The notes: generated from the letters alone by a model not told the origin. Shown: positions 8,572 through 18,673, numbered from the stretch's first letter. The stretch is DNA of 47,834 nucleotides from Candidatus Vogelbacteria bacterium (GCA_016188295.1 JACPIA010000001.1:1-47834); one strand, 5' to 3'. A program made the numbers and translations.

Positions 8572-8862
8572 ATGAGTGAAGACAATCTACTTACTATCAA
8601 AAAGGCAATTACGCCGGTTTTGCTAAAATACGGCATAAAGTCGGCTGGGGTGTTTGGTTCGCGGGCCAGAGGTGATAGTCGGCCGGACAGTGATATTGAT
8701 ATTTTGATTGAACTCGGTCAGCCAATGGTTTTTTTTGCTTTTGGTAACTTAGAGGATGAGCTTGAAAAAATTCTTAAATACAAAGTAGATTTAGTGACCA
8801 AAGATGCTTTACATAATAAAATAAAATCCCGAGTGATTAAGGATTTACACCTAATCTTATGA
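8572..8862 (+). CDS. MNT-type minimal nucleotidyltransferase (MntA-like antitoxin)
   Basis: GVFGSRARGDSRPDSDIDILIELG nucleotidyltransferase motif; ATG 8572 preceded by a TATAAT-like box. Confidence 0.85.
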   Translation: MSEDNLLTIKKAITPVLLKYGIKSAGVFGSRARGDSRPDSDIDILIELGQPMVFFAFGNLEDELEKILKYKVDLVTKDALHNKIKSRVIKDLHLIL

Positions 8863-8879
8863 AAGATAATGAACTATAA
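8859..8879 (+). pseudogene. Six-codon remnant ORF (MKDNEL*) overlapping the MNT stop; possible remains of a HEPN toxin gene
   Basis: ATGA overlap with MNT stop; ATG AAA GAT AAT GAA CTA TAA, with a palindrome starting at 8888. Confidence 0.4.
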
Positions 8880-8887
8880 TTCTCCGG

Positions 8888-8905
8888 CAAGGCCTCGCCT
8901 TGACA
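8888..8905. repeat. Palindromic repeat family A, copy 3
   Basis: CAAGGC-CTC-GCCTTG-ACA; shares upstream CTCCGG with copy 1. Confidence 0.85.
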
Positions 8906-8974
8906 TACAACAATTCAGAAAACTGTGTACAAAAATCCGCTATCTGGCGGGTTTTTTGTTATAATAAAGTTGAT

Positions 8975-10705
8975 ATGCATCTTGATCCTCAAGAATTAAA
9001 AAAGTTTTTAGTTGACTCTGGTCTAGTCAGCAAGCGCGACGTCGAGGCGGCGATGGCCGAGTCCGCCACCAGTCACAAAGAGCTGTCGGAAGTTTTAATT
9101 AGTCAGGGTAAAATCCATGAGGACGACTTTCGTAAAGTGACGTCTTATTTGTTAGGTATTCCGTTTGTGGACTTAGCTAAAGAGCGGGTACCTAAAGAGA
9201 CGCTTGGTCTGATTCCCGAGCCAATTGCCCGCAAACACAATATCGTTGCCTATAAAAAAACCGACTCCGGTCTTGAGGTCGCGATGCTTGATCCGCTTGA
9301 CCTCGAGGCGATCGATTTTGTGCGCAAAGGTTTGGGGATCAAAATTTTACCGCGTTTAACTAATGTCGCTTCGATCAAGCAAGTTTTACTTCAATACCAA
9401 AAAAGTCTCAAGGCCGAATTTGGCGATTTGATCCGTGAGGATGCCGCTAAAATGGTCCGGACTGACGACACCCCGGAGGCGGAGAAAAAGTTAGCCGAGG
9501 ATGTGCCAGTGGTGCGGATGGTGGATACTTTAATTTCTCACGCCATCATCCAAAAAGCGTCCGACATTCACCTTGAGCCGTTTGAACAAGAGTTGGTAGT
9601 ACGCTATCGCATTGACGGTCTACTCCACGATGCGATGATTTTACCTAAAACGGTGACTCAAGCGATTGTTGCCCGGATCAAAGTGTTGGCCGGTCTCCGT
9701 TTGGATGAAAAGCGCTTACCGCAAGATGGTCGGTTTAAATTAGAATTGGCGGGGCAAAATGTGTCTTTCCGCGTCTCCTTACTCCCGACTTATTACGGAG
9801 AGAAAGTGGTCATGCGTTTACTGCCTGACTCGGTTCGCGGTTTTACTTTAGAGTCTCTGGGCTTTCATGGCGATAATTTGGAGCGGATTCACAAAGCGGC
9901 GCGCGCGGCGACAGGAATGATCTTAGTCACCGGCCCGACTGGTTCCGGCAAAACCACGACCTTGTATACGGTGTTAGAATTATTAAACACTCCCGATGTC
10001 AATATCTCGACAGTGGAAGATCCAATTGAATACCAAATCTCACGGATTAATCAAACTCAAGTTAAGCCCGACATTGGTCTCACCTTTGCTAATGGTTTAC
10101 GTTCACTGGTGCGCCAAGATCCGGATATTATTATGGTCGGCGAAATCCGCGATGAGGAAACGGCTAATTTGGCGGTTAATGCCTCTTTGACTGGTCATTT
10201 AGTGCTGTCCACTTTACACACCAACTCGGCGGCCGGAGCAATACCGCGCTTACTTGATATGAAGGTCGAACCATTTTTACTGGTTTCCACGATCAATGTG
10301 GTGATTGCCCAGCGTCTAGTTAGGCGGTTGGTGGCTAAAAAACCCTACAAACTGTCCCAAACCGAATTAACCGAATTATCCGAATACGTTGATTTGCCTC
10401 GATTACTTGATTGGCTCAAGAAAGAAAAAATAGTGCCGGCGACCGCTACTTGGTCGACGATCGACTTTTTTAAACCCGAACCAACTAGCGAGTCGATTGA
10501 TGGTTATGCTGATCGGATTGGTATCCATGAGGTCTTACCGATGTCTAATACCATCAAAGAATTGGTGATCAAAAGCGCTACGGCCGATGAGATCGAGCGT
10601 CAGGCTAAAAGTGAGGGGATGATGACGATGCTTGAGGACGGTCTGTTTAAAGCGGTCCAAGGTCTTACCACTATTGAGGAGGTCTTGCGCGTAGTCACTG
10701 AATAA
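8975..10705 (+). CDS. pilB: Type IV pilus assembly / type II secretion ATPase PilB/GspE (ORF open from 8900)
   Basis: Walker A GPTGSGKTTTLY, Walker B DPDIIMVGEIRDEETA, N-terminal MshEN-like domain. Confidence 0.92.
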   Translation: MHLDPQELKKFLVDSGLVSKRDVEAAMAESATSHKELSEVLISQGKIHEDDFRKVTSYLLGIPFVDLAKERVPKETLGLIPEPIARKHNIVAYKKTDSGLEVAMLDPLDLEAIDFVRKGLGIKILPRLTNVASIKQVLLQYQKSLKAEFGDLIREDAAKMVRTDDTPEAEKKLAEDVPVVRMVDTLISHAIIQKASDIHLEPFEQELVVRYRIDGLLHDAMILPKTVTQAIVARIKVLAGLRLDEKRLPQDGRFKLELAGQNVSFRVSLLPTYYGEKVVMRLLPDSVRGFTLESLGFHGDNLERIHKAARAATGMILVTGPTGSGKTTTLYTVLELLNTPDVNISTVEDPIEYQISRINQTQVKPDIGLTFANGLRSLVRQDPDIIMVGEIRDEETANLAVNASLTGHLVLSTLHTNSAAGAIPRLLDMKVEPFLLVSTINVVIAQRLVRRLVAKKPYKLSQTELTELSEYVDLPRLLDWLKKEKIVPATATWSTIDFFKPEPTSESIDGYADRIGIHEVLPMSNTIKELVIKSATADEIERQAKSEGMMTMLEDGLFKAVQGLTTIEEVLRVVTE

Positions 10706-10706
10706 T

Positions 10707-11909
10707 ATGCAATTTAACTACAAAACCCAGACGGCCGATGGCCAAATTAATACCGGTGTTTTGGAGGCGGCTGATCGTTTTGGCGTCGCTCGAGTTTTAC
10801 GGGAGCGAGGCGAAGCTGTAATTCAAGTGAGCGAGGTTAATACCAGACGCTCTTGGTTTAAGTCGTTTAATTTACCAATTAGGATGCGCGAGCGGATTTT
10901 GTTTGCTACTAATTTAAGTGCCATGCTTAGTGCGGGGTTGCCCCTGGCTCGCGCCTTGCGAGTCTTGGGGCGTCAGCCATCCTCTCAGCAATTTAAGACT
11001 ATTATCGAGTCAGTGGCGCAAAGGATTGATGCTGGTAGTTTGTTAAGTAAAGCTTTGGGCGAGTTTCCTAAGGCTTTTTCACCAATTTTTATTGCCATGG
11101 TTAAAGCGGCCGAGAGCTCGGGGACCGTGCCGCAGACCTTACTTACTTTAGGTGACCAATTGCAAAAAAGTTATGATCTGAGGCGTAAAATCCGTGGAGC
11201 AATGATTTACCCGGCGATTATTATCTTGTTAATTATCGCCATTGCTATTTTAATGATTATGTTTGTGATCCCAACCTTGATCACCACCTTTACCGAGTTG
11301 CACGTGGACTTGCCACTTTCGACTAGGATTGTGATTGGGATCAGCTCCCTTATCATCAATCATTATTTGTTTTTAATTTTTGTAGTGGCCCTAGTCTTGT
11401 TGGGTATTTTTAGCGCTTTGAACAGCAGACTGGGTCGCCGTCTTTTTTGCATCGGTCTGCTTCGCTTGCCAGTGATTGGTAACTTGAGTCGGGAGACCAA
11501 TGCCGCTTTAATTATGCGGACCACCGCCTCCTTATTGATCGCTGGAGTAAGTATGGTCGAAGCGGTGGAGATTGCGGCAACAGTCAGTCAGAATGTATTG
11601 TATCAAGAGGCGTTAATCGAGGCGGCTCAAAAAATTGAGAAGGGCATCAGTTTGTCGGCTATTTTTGCCGCCCGGCCTTATTTATATTTGCCACTCGTTC
11701 CGGAATTGACCGAGGTGGGGGAAGAGACCGGAGCTTTGTCCGATATGTTAATTCGTGGTGCCACCTTTTTTGAAACGGAGGTTGATCAGGCCATTAAAAA
11801 TATTTCAACCATTATTGAGCCACTCTTAATGATTGTAGTGGGTAGTGCCGTTGGCTTTTTTGCCTTAGCTTTACTCTCGCCGATTTACTCTTTGTCTAAT
11901 GTTTTTTAA
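10707..11909 (+). CDS. pilC: Type IV pilus inner membrane protein PilC/GspF
   Basis: T2SSF domains, FATNLSAMLSAGLPLARAL, RKIRGAMIYPAIIIL. Confidence 0.9.
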   Translation: MQFNYKTQTADGQINTGVLEAADRFGVARVLRERGEAVIQVSEVNTRRSWFKSFNLPIRMRERILFATNLSAMLSAGLPLARALRVLGRQPSSQQFKTIIESVAQRIDAGSLLSKALGEFPKAFSPIFIAMVKAAESSGTVPQTLLTLGDQLQKSYDLRRKIRGAMIYPAIIILLIIAIAILMIMFVIPTLITTFTELHVDLPLSTRIVIGISSLIINHYLFLIFVVALVLLGIFSALNSRLGRRLFCIGLLRLPVIGNLSRETNAALIMRTTASLLIAGVSMVEAVEIAATVSQNVLYQEALIEAAQKIEKGISLSAIFAARPYLYLPLVPELTEVGEETGALSDMLIRGATFFETEVDQAIKNISTIIEPLLMIVVGSAVGFFALALLSPIYSLSNVF

Positions 11910-11915
11910 ATAATA

Positions 11916-12353
11916 ATGAAACGTGGTTTTACTATTTTAGAATTACTGATAACCGTAGTAATTATGGCGCTGTTAAGTAGTTTAGTGTTGTGGTCTGGTG
12001 GCCGGTTGCGCGAGCGGGCCGTAGTCAAAGCCACTACTCAAGAGATTGCTAGTGATATTAGTAAAGCCCAAAGCCAAGCGCAGTCCGGCTTAAATGGCAA
12101 TGCTTACGGTATTAGGGTATTGGCTACTAGTACCGTTTTGTTTTTGGGAGCCAGTTTCAGTCCAGTCAATGTGATTAAGACTTACGTCACACCAGCTAAT
12201 ATTAGTTTAAGTATTTCACCAACTGGCGATTTAGTCTTTAGTCGCTTAACCGGCCAATTAGTTAGTGCCACTACTGTCGTCATTACGGTTACCGGTACCG
12301 CGACCATCAAGCAAATTAGCATTAATCCTAATGGAGCGATCAGTGTACAATAA
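11916..12353 (+). CDS. Prepilin-like protein (GspH/pseudopilin type)
   Basis: N-terminal class III signal MKRGFTILELLITVVIMALLSS. Confidence 0.85.
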   Translation: MKRGFTILELLITVVIMALLSSLVLWSGGRLRERAVVKATTQEIASDISKAQSQAQSGLNGNAYGIRVLATSTVLFLGASFSPVNVIKTYVTPANISLSISPTGDLVFSRLTGQLVSATTVVITVTGTATIKQISINPNGAISVQ

Positions 12354-12360
12354 CAAAGAT

Positions 12361-12831
12361 ATGGCTTCTCGTGGCTTTAGTTTAGTTGAAGTGTTGATTA
12401 GTGTCAGTATTATTTTAATTTTAGCCATTAGTGTGGTGGGAGTATTCCAATTTTCCGGTACCTTAGCTCGTCGCAGTTTAGATCGGACTATTGCCACTAA
12501 TTTGGCCGAAGAGACTTTAGAAGTGGCTAAATTGTGGCGCGACCAAAGTTGGACCACGCAAATTAGCCCTAAAACCAATAGCACTAATTATTATTTAGCT
12601 TTTGCCACTAGTACCTGGCAGGCCACCACTACCGCAGTATGGCCTTTTGGACGCTTTGAGCGCAAATTAGTTTTTACTCCAGTGTACCGCGATAGTAATG
12701 ACAATATCGCTTCAGGTGGGACCTTAGATGTTGGTAGCCGTATTGTAACCGCTACTATTGCTTGGCGGGAACGTAATGCAACTAGTACTTATCAGCTTTC
12801 GGTCTTAATTACTAATCAATTTAGTAATTAA
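12361..12831 (+). CDS. Prepilin-like protein (PilV type; ORF open from 12265)
   Basis: MASRGFSLVEVLISVSIILILAISVVGVF. Confidence 0.8.
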   Translation: MASRGFSLVEVLISVSIILILAISVVGVFQFSGTLARRSLDRTIATNLAEETLEVAKLWRDQSWTTQISPKTNSTNYYLAFATSTWQATTTAVWPFGRFERKLVFTPVYRDSNDNIASGGTLDVGSRIVTATIAWRERNATSTYQLSVLITNQFSN

Positions 12832-12832
12832 T

Positions 12833-13354
12833 ATGACTAAATTTAATTTACAGCGCGGGGTGACTTTGGTGGAAATGCTCATTGTCAGTGCTTTTGTAAT
12901 TGTTATTTTGTTATTGATTGTAGTTTTATCCACCGCTTTGTACAAAGCGGTGCCTCACTACCAAGTGACTCGCGAATTGGCTCGGGACAGTGGTAATGCT
13001 CTCAATCGTTTGGGTTATGAAGTTAGAGGAGCTTCGGCGATAGTGTTAGGGAGTAGTACTTTAGGTGCCACCTCAAGTGTTTTAATGTTGTCGGGTCATT
13101 TAGCTGATGATACGGCTTATACTACCACCTTTAAGCTGGATCATGGCCAGCTAATGATCGCGCGAGATAATGCTCCTTTCCAAGCGCTCACTTCATCTCA
13201 AATTACAGTCAATAGTTTTATGGTTTATCGGCTAGTTACACTCCATTCGGAAGCAGTTTATGTTACGCTAGATGTAGTAGCGAGCACCACTGGTTTGACT
13301 CTGGGTCGCACTTTTGAAAATACAATCATTTTACGGGGCAGTTATGTGGAATAA
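12833..13354 (+). CDS. Prepilin-like protein (PilW/GspJ type)
   Basis: QRGVTLVEMLIVSAFVIVILLLIVVL. Confidence 0.8.
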   Translation: MTKFNLQRGVTLVEMLIVSAFVIVILLLIVVLSTALYKAVPHYQVTRELARDSGNALNRLGYEVRGASAIVLGSSTLGATSSVLMLSGHLADDTAYTTTFKLDHGQLMIARDNAPFQALTSSQITVNSFMVYRLVTLHSEAVYVTLDVVASTTGLTLGRTFENTIILRGSYVE

Positions 13355-14627
13355 ATATCCTTACAATCAAGGCCAGGCGCTGATTACGACGGTGGTTATT
13401 TTAATTTCTCTCGCCAGCGCTACCATCGCCGGGATTGTCAATCCGATTATTAATGATTATCGTTCGGTTAAAGGTAATGCCTTGTCGCATCAAAGTTTTT
13501 TTACTGCCGAATCGGGCACTGAGGACGGTATTTATCGCTTAAAAACCAATAAAAAGACCAGCGCGATACAAACGCTTTCGCTCGGCAATGCTTGGGCTAC
13601 CACCACTATTAGCACCTCTGGTCAGAATAAAGTGGTTACCGCTACCGGCAATGCCAGTCAATATCTTCGCTCGTTGCGTTCGGTTTTAAGTTTAGGTACC
13701 GGTGCCAGCTTTAATTTTGGAGTACAGAGTGATCAGGGAGGTTTTGTAATGGAGAACAACTCTTCCGTCAGTGGTAATCTATACTCCAACGGTTCGATTA
13801 TTGGTTCCGGCTCCAGTATTATCCGAGGTGATGTGATCTCAGCTGGGCCCGCCGGTTTAGTTGATGGGATTCATGCGACTGGCACCGTCTATGCTCACAC
13901 TATCCGCAATGTCTTAATTGATGGCGATGCTTATTATCAGGTCATAAGCAATTCCACTGTGAGAGGCGCTTCTCATCCCAATAGTGCGGACCAAGCCACT
14001 AGCTCTCTGCCGATTAGTGATGACATGATTACCGAGTGGGAAAATGATGCCACAGCTGGGATCACGATTACTACTCCCTGTCCTTACGTGCTTAATAGTA
14101 ATGCCACCATTGGGCCGGCTAAAATTGATTGTAATTTAGAAATATCAGGTAACCCTACCATCACTATTGCCGGACCTATTTGGGTCAAGGGCAATATTAC
14201 AATCAGAAATAATCCGATTATTAAGGTGGCTAGTGCTATTGGCAACCAAAGCGTGGCGATAGTGGCCGATAATCCGACTAATCGCTTAACCTCCAGTAAA
14301 ATTATTTTAGATAATGGCGCCGAATTCCGGGGTTCCGGCACCGCCGGTTCTTACGTTTTATTGGTGTCGCAAAATAATAGTGCCGAGATGGTCGGCATAG
14401 AGCAGGCGATCAATGTCGATAATTCAGTCAATGGTGCCTTATTGCTTTATGCGGGTCATGGCGAGATTCGTTTAGACAATAGTGATGAGTTAAAACAAAT
14501 CACGGCCTATCGTATTCGTTTACGTAATAGTGCCGAAGTAAAATATGAATTGGGTATTGCCTCACTCTTATTTACCTCGGGACCTGGTGGGACGTGGAAG
14601 CTCTCCGATTGGTTTGAGACGGAATAG
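13344..14627 (+). CDS. PilX-like pilus-associated protein (ORF open from 13314)
   Basis: Hydrophobic N-terminus NQGQALITTVVILISLASATIAGIV; last gene of the prepilin run; overlaps previous stop. Confidence 0.65.
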   Translation: MWNKYPYNQGQALITTVVILISLASATIAGIVNPIINDYRSVKGNALSHQSFFTAESGTEDGIYRLKTNKKTSAIQTLSLGNAWATTTISTSGQNKVVTATGNASQYLRSLRSVLSLGTGASFNFGVQSDQGGFVMENNSSVSGNLYSNGSIIGSGSSIIRGDVISAGPAGLVDGIHATGTVYAHTIRNVLIDGDAYYQVISNSTVRGASHPNSADQATSSLPISDDMITEWENDATAGITITTPCPYVLNSNATIGPAKIDCNLEISGNPTITIAGPIWVKGNITIRNNPIIKVASAIGNQSVAIVADNPTNRLTSSKIILDNGAEFRGSGTAGSYVLLVSQNNSAEMVGIEQAINVDNSVNGALLLYAGHGEIRLDNSDELKQITAYRIRLRNSAEVKYELGIASLLFTSGPGGTWKLSDWFETE

Positions 14628-14650
14628 TCGGTTATACTGTAAGGGTTATT

Positions 14651-15415
14651 ATGGCTAGATCCAGATTAATTGTCGCTAATTGGAAGTTAAATCCCACCAC
14701 TTTAGCTGAAGCTAAACGGCTCGCCTTAGCCGCTAAGGCTGCCAGCGCTAAAGCTAAAAAAGTCCAAGTAGTGCTTTGTCCGCCGGCGGTTTACTTGGCC
14801 ACTCTTTTAACGGCTCCGGGTAAATTACTCTTTGGTGCTCAAGATACCTTTACCGAGTTTGAAGGGGCTTTTACTGGCGAGATATCGCCGCTTCAGCTCC
14901 GTGATTTGGGAGTCAAATATGTCATCGTCGGCCATTCAGAAAGAAGAAAAAGAGGAGATACTTTAGAGGTGATTGCCGCCAAGACTCGCGCGGTGTTAAA
15001 GACTAATCTGGCGCCGATTATTTGCATTGGTGAGGATAAACGCGATGGGGACGGTGATTATTTAGAAGGATTAGTGCGTGAATTGGAATTTATCTTAGAT
15101 AAAGTACCACGTCAGGCCGCTAAACGGATTGTTTTGGCTTATGAGCCACGTTGGGCCATTGGGGCATTAGCTACTGGCGCGGACACACCGGAGCAATTTT
15201 TACATCATGCGATTTTCTTGCGTAAAACTCTTGTTAATTTATTTGGTAAAGAAATTGGTATGAGTCTGCCAATTTTATATGGAGGCTCGGTTAATGTTAA
15301 AAATGCCGACAGTTTTTTAACTGTCGGCCAAGCGGATGGCTTATTGATTGGGCGAGAATCACTCCAAATTAAAAATTTAGTGGAGATTATCAAATTAGCG
15401 GCCAAAGCGGTATGA
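14651..15415 (+). CDS. tpiA: Triosephosphate isomerase
   Basis: VANWKLNP, IVGHSERR, LAYEPRWAIG, LYGGSVN. Confidence 0.95.
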   Translation: MARSRLIVANWKLNPTTLAEAKRLALAAKAASAKAKKVQVVLCPPAVYLATLLTAPGKLLFGAQDTFTEFEGAFTGEISPLQLRDLGVKYVIVGHSERRKRGDTLEVIAAKTRAVLKTNLAPIICIGEDKRDGDGDYLEGLVRELEFILDKVPRQAAKRIVLAYEPRWAIGALATGADTPEQFLHHAIFLRKTLVNLFGKEIGMSLPILYGGSVNVKNADSFLTVGQADGLLIGRESLQIKNLVEIIKLAAKAV

Positions 15416-16536
15416 AAATGCCTTTTCAGTCAGTAGATCAATTAACCAGGCGTGAGCTTAGGGGTAAAAAAGTATTGGTCCGGCTTGATACCAATGTCTC
15501 TTTTGTTGATGGAGCGGTGGCTGATCCGAGTAGATTGATCGCTTCAGTGCCAACGATTGATTTTTTAATTAAGGCCGGCGTCAAGCAAATTTTCATTATT
15601 GGTCATGTCGAGCATAAGGCCTCGCTCCGGCCGGTGGCCGGGTGGTTACGCAAAAAATACGCTTTAGATTTTGTGGCTGATAGCGAGGAAGCTCGCGTAG
15701 CTAGGAATCAAATAGTATTACTGGAGAATTTGCGCCATGATCCGCGGGAGGAGAAAAATGATTTAGCATTAGCTTATGACTTGGCTAATTTGGCTGATCA
15801 TTACATTAATGATGCTTTCTCCGTCTCACATCGTACTCACACTTCGATTATCTCGGTGCCTAAATTATTACCGACTTATGCCGGACTGCGTTTTGTGACT
15901 GAGTATGAAGCCTTGGTTCCTCTCCTTAGTGCTGACGAACCGACTTTGCTTATTTTAGGTGGAGCTAAATTTAAGACTAAATTACCAGTGATCGAAGCCT
16001 TTTTACCCAAAGCCAAAAATATTTTTATTGGCGGGGCACTAGCGCATGTGTTTTTTCGGAAAAAAAAATGGGAGATCGGTCGGTCACTTATTGATGATCA
16101 GGCTAAGTTGTCTACTACTATCTTAAAGAGTAAAAAAAATATTTTACCACTTGATGTGGTGGTGATTGATCGAACTAGTCCACGAGTCAAATTAGCCAGT
16201 GCGGTGGAGTCTAATGAGACGATTGTAGATGCCGGACCGGAAACAATTAAACTATTAACCGAACAATTAAAAAATGTTAAACGAGTAATTTGGAATGGGC
16301 CGATTGGTAATTATGAAGCTAATTTTATTAAAGGGACGCGCGATTTAGCTCAAGCGATTATCAGCAGTGGTGTTTATTCAGTAGTGGGTGGGGGGGATAC
16401 TTTAGCCGCTTTGGCTGGCACTCCTTATTTAAACCAATTCTCCTTTGTTTCCTTAGCGGGTGGCGCGATGCTTGAGTTTTTAGCCACCGGCACCTTGCCC
16501 GGGATTAAGGCATTAACTTTAAAGCGTCGCCGTTAA
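15412..16536 (+). CDS. pgk: Phosphoglycerate kinase (divergent)
   Basis: KVLVRLDTNVSF, ENLRHDPREEKND, GGAKFKTKLPVI, WNGPIGNYE, VVGGGDTLAAL; ATGA overlap with tpiA. Confidence 0.9.
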   Translation: MKMPFQSVDQLTRRELRGKKVLVRLDTNVSFVDGAVADPSRLIASVPTIDFLIKAGVKQIFIIGHVEHKASLRPVAGWLRKKYALDFVADSEEARVARNQIVLLENLRHDPREEKNDLALAYDLANLADHYINDAFSVSHRTHTSIISVPKLLPTYAGLRFVTEYEALVPLLSADEPTLLILGGAKFKTKLPVIEAFLPKAKNIFIGGALAHVFFRKKKWEIGRSLIDDQAKLSTTILKSKKNILPLDVVVIDRTSPRVKLASAVESNETIVDAGPETIKLLTEQLKNVKRVIWNGPIGNYEANFIKGTRDLAQAIISSGVYSVVGGGDTLAALAGTPYLNQFSFVSLAGGAMLEFLATGTLPGIKALTLKRRR

Positions 16537-16855
16537 AACGAGGAATTAAATGAATATGGGTGTGGTCTATAATTTGACCAGCGGTTCGGCCATTATTAAT
16601 GGCAATATTGAGACCATCAGCCTGATTGTTTAATTTTACTTCTTGGCCGAGTTTTTGGAGCACGGGACCCAGTTTGGCGAGCAAGTCTTCTGGTAGATCT
16701 AATAAATTAAGATAATGAGCTTTAGGCATTAGTAAGGTGTGACCAGAACTGATCGGTTTAATATCCAAGATAGCGATAAAATCAGTATCCTCGTAAACTC
16801 TTTGAGAAGATATTTGGCCGTTAATGATTTGGCAAAACAAACAGTCATTGGTCAT
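16505..16855 (-). CDS. HIT family protein
   Basis: HIT motif HTHIHLIPRF; N-terminal CLFCQIINGQI; overlaps the pgk 3' end convergently. Confidence 0.9.
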   Translation of the reverse strand: MTNDCLFCQIINGQISSQRVYEDTDFIAILDIKPISSGHTLLMPKAHYLNLLDLPEDLLAKLGPVLQKLGQEVKLNNQADGLNIAINNGRTAGQIIDHTHIHLIPRFNGDALKLMP

Positions 16856-16878
16856 AATGATGTTATAATCATAATCCT

Positions 16879-18489
16879 ATGGAGTGGAAAAAGAAAGACT
16901 TAACTCTGCCACCAAGCCCACTCGTACCGGATTATGAGCGCGATTTGCTCGATCCGTTTTTATTTAAGGGGATGGATAAAGCGGTTGAGCGGATTTTGAC
17001 GGCACTGACCAATAAAGAAAAAATTATTATTTTTGGCGACTATGACGCTGACGGAGTGCCGGCTACGGCGCTCTTGGCTTCTTTTTTTAATCAAATCGGT
17101 TTTACTTTTTATGATATTTTTATTCCTGATCGACATCTCGAATCGTACGGTTTGTCGTTGGAGCGAGTTAAGGAGTTTGCCGCTGATGACGTTAAATTAA
17201 TCATTACCGTTGATTGTGGTATTACTGATATAGCCGAAGTCGATTTAGCTAATAAACAAGGTATTGATGTTATTATCACCGATCATCACTTGCCGCCGGC
17301 CGTACGGCCGGCGGCTGAGGTCATTATTAATGCTAAACAAGCTGATGATCGCTATCCGTTTAAAGAATTATGTGGCAGTGGTGTTGCTTTTAAATTAGTC
17401 CAGGCGCTCATTACCCGGGGTAATTTTAATTTACCCAAAGGATGGGAAAAATGGTTGCTTGATCTAGTGGCGGTAGCGACAATTAGTGATATGGTGCCAC
17501 TGACGGGAGAAAATCGAGTTTTGACCCACTTTGGCCTGATCGTACTTCGTAAGACTAAACGAGTGGGGCTTAAAGCCTTATTGGCGGCCCTTAAGCTAAA
17601 TCCGCGTTTTGTGACCGAAGATGATATTGGTTTTATGGTTGGGCCGCGGATTAACTCGGCCTCGCGGATGGGTCACGCTTCCGAAGCTTACAACTTATTA
17701 ATGACTGAAGATGTCGAAACGGCGGCGACTATCGCCAAAAATCTGGATACTAAAAATACCGCTCGCAAAGGAGCAGTCGAGAACATTTTAAAAGCGGTCG
17801 AGGGTCTGGTTGGTACTAAAGAACCATTGCCAGTGTTGGTGGTGGGACAAAATGATTTTTCCCCCGGCATCCTTGGGTTGGTCGCTAGTCGATTAGTGGA
17901 AAAATATCGGCGGCCGGCGTTTGTGTGGGGTAAAACCGAGTTCGGTGAGATCAAAGGCTCGGGGCGCTCTGATGGCTCGGTTAACTTGGTGGAGTTGATG
18001 CGAGCGGCCGGCGATAATTTATTCAGTGATTTGGGCGGCCATGTGATGGCGGCTGGGTTTACCTTGTTGCCTGGGAAAGAGGGGGAATTAAACGACAAGT
18101 TAAATGCCGTCTATAATCAGGTTAAACAAGCGACCATGTCGAGTGTTATTTTTTACGATCGGGAGCTGACACTTGATGGATGTACGGAAGCTACTTGGCG
18201 GGTAATCGAACAGTGGGCGCCTTTTGGTGTAGGTAATACCAAGCCGGTGTTTCTATTTAACAAACTTAAAGTGTTTCAAGTTAAAATGTTTGGTAATGGC
18301 GGTATCCATCTGGAGTTAACTTTTAAAACCAATCAAAGTAAAAATATTTGCGCCATCGGCTTTTTTTATACCAAAGATCTAAAAGTGACAGCAGGGGAGA
18401 CTATTGATCTCTTAGCCACAATGGAAAAATCCTACTTCCGCGGTATCCCCGAGCTCCGCCTCCGTATTGTTGATTTGAAGAAGGCCTAA
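16879..18489 (+). CDS. recJ: Single-stranded-DNA-specific exonuclease RecJ
   Basis: DHH phosphoesterase motifs IIFGDYDADGVPATALL, ITDHHLPP, GPRINSASRMGHA, GGHVMAAGFTL. Confidence 0.93.
   Translation: MEWKKKDLTLPPSPLVPDYERDLLDPFLFKGMDKAVERILTALTNKEKIIIFGDYDADGVPATALLASFFNQIGFTFYDIFIPDRHLESYGLSLERVKEFAADDVKLIITVDCGITDIAEVDLANKQGIDVIITDHHLPPAVRPAAEVIINAKQADDRYPFKELCGSGVAFKLVQALITRGNFNLPKGWEKWLLDLVAVATISDMVPLTGENRVLTHFGLIVLRKTKRVGLKALLAALKLNPRFVTEDDIGFMVGPRINSASRMGHASEAYNLLMTEDVETAATIAKNLDTKNTARKGAVENILKAVEGLVGTKEPLPVLVVGQNDFSPGILGLVASRLVEKYRRPAFVWGKTEFGEIKGSGRSDGSVNLVELMRAAGDNLFSDLGGHVMAAGFTLLPGKEGELNDKLNAVYNQVKQATMSSVIFYDRELTLDGCTEATWRVIEQWAPFGVGNTKPVFLFNKLKVFQVKMFGNGGIHLELTFKTNQSKNICAIGFFYTKDLKVTAGETIDLLATMEKSYFRGIPELRLRIVDLKKA
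17292..17315. repeat. 24-bp perfect GC-only-armed palindrome inside recJ
   Basis: GCCGCCGGCCGTACGGCCGGCGGC equals its own reverse complement. Confidence 0.9.
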
Positions 18490-18503
18490 AAATCAGTCTA
18501 GCC

Positions 18504-18528
18504 ATTATCAAGGCCTTGCCTTGATAAT
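18504..18528. repeat. Palindromic repeat family A, copy 4
   Basis: ATTATCAAGGC-CTT-GCCTTGATAAT, 11-bp stem, directly downstream of recJ. Confidence 0.85.
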
Positions 18529-18673
18529 CCGTGAGACGGAAAGGAGATGCCCCGTATTCCGAAAGGAAGGCGGGGTTTTATTATTCCAAAAAATACGCTA
18601 TAGCATATATTTTGGTGTAATCTAAAATTCTCAAATCTGCACGTAGGCGTGAATTTGATATACTTGACGCTAT

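Noticed and set aside
8900-8974. Hairpin ATCCGC-TATCTG-GCGGGTTTTTT before pilB as a fifth copy of the leader layout
   Set aside because: The TATAAT-like box lies after the T-run, so it is more likely a terminator upstream of the pilB promoter.
16380-16400. G7 run in pgk and C7 run near 41325 as phase-variation tracts
   Set aside because: The pgk frame is intact with normal motifs on both sides, and the C7 tract has no clear link to a promoter; too short without read evidence.
16505-16536. pgk/HIT 3' overlap as regulatory antisense
   Set aside because: A short convergent overlap is common in compact genomes.
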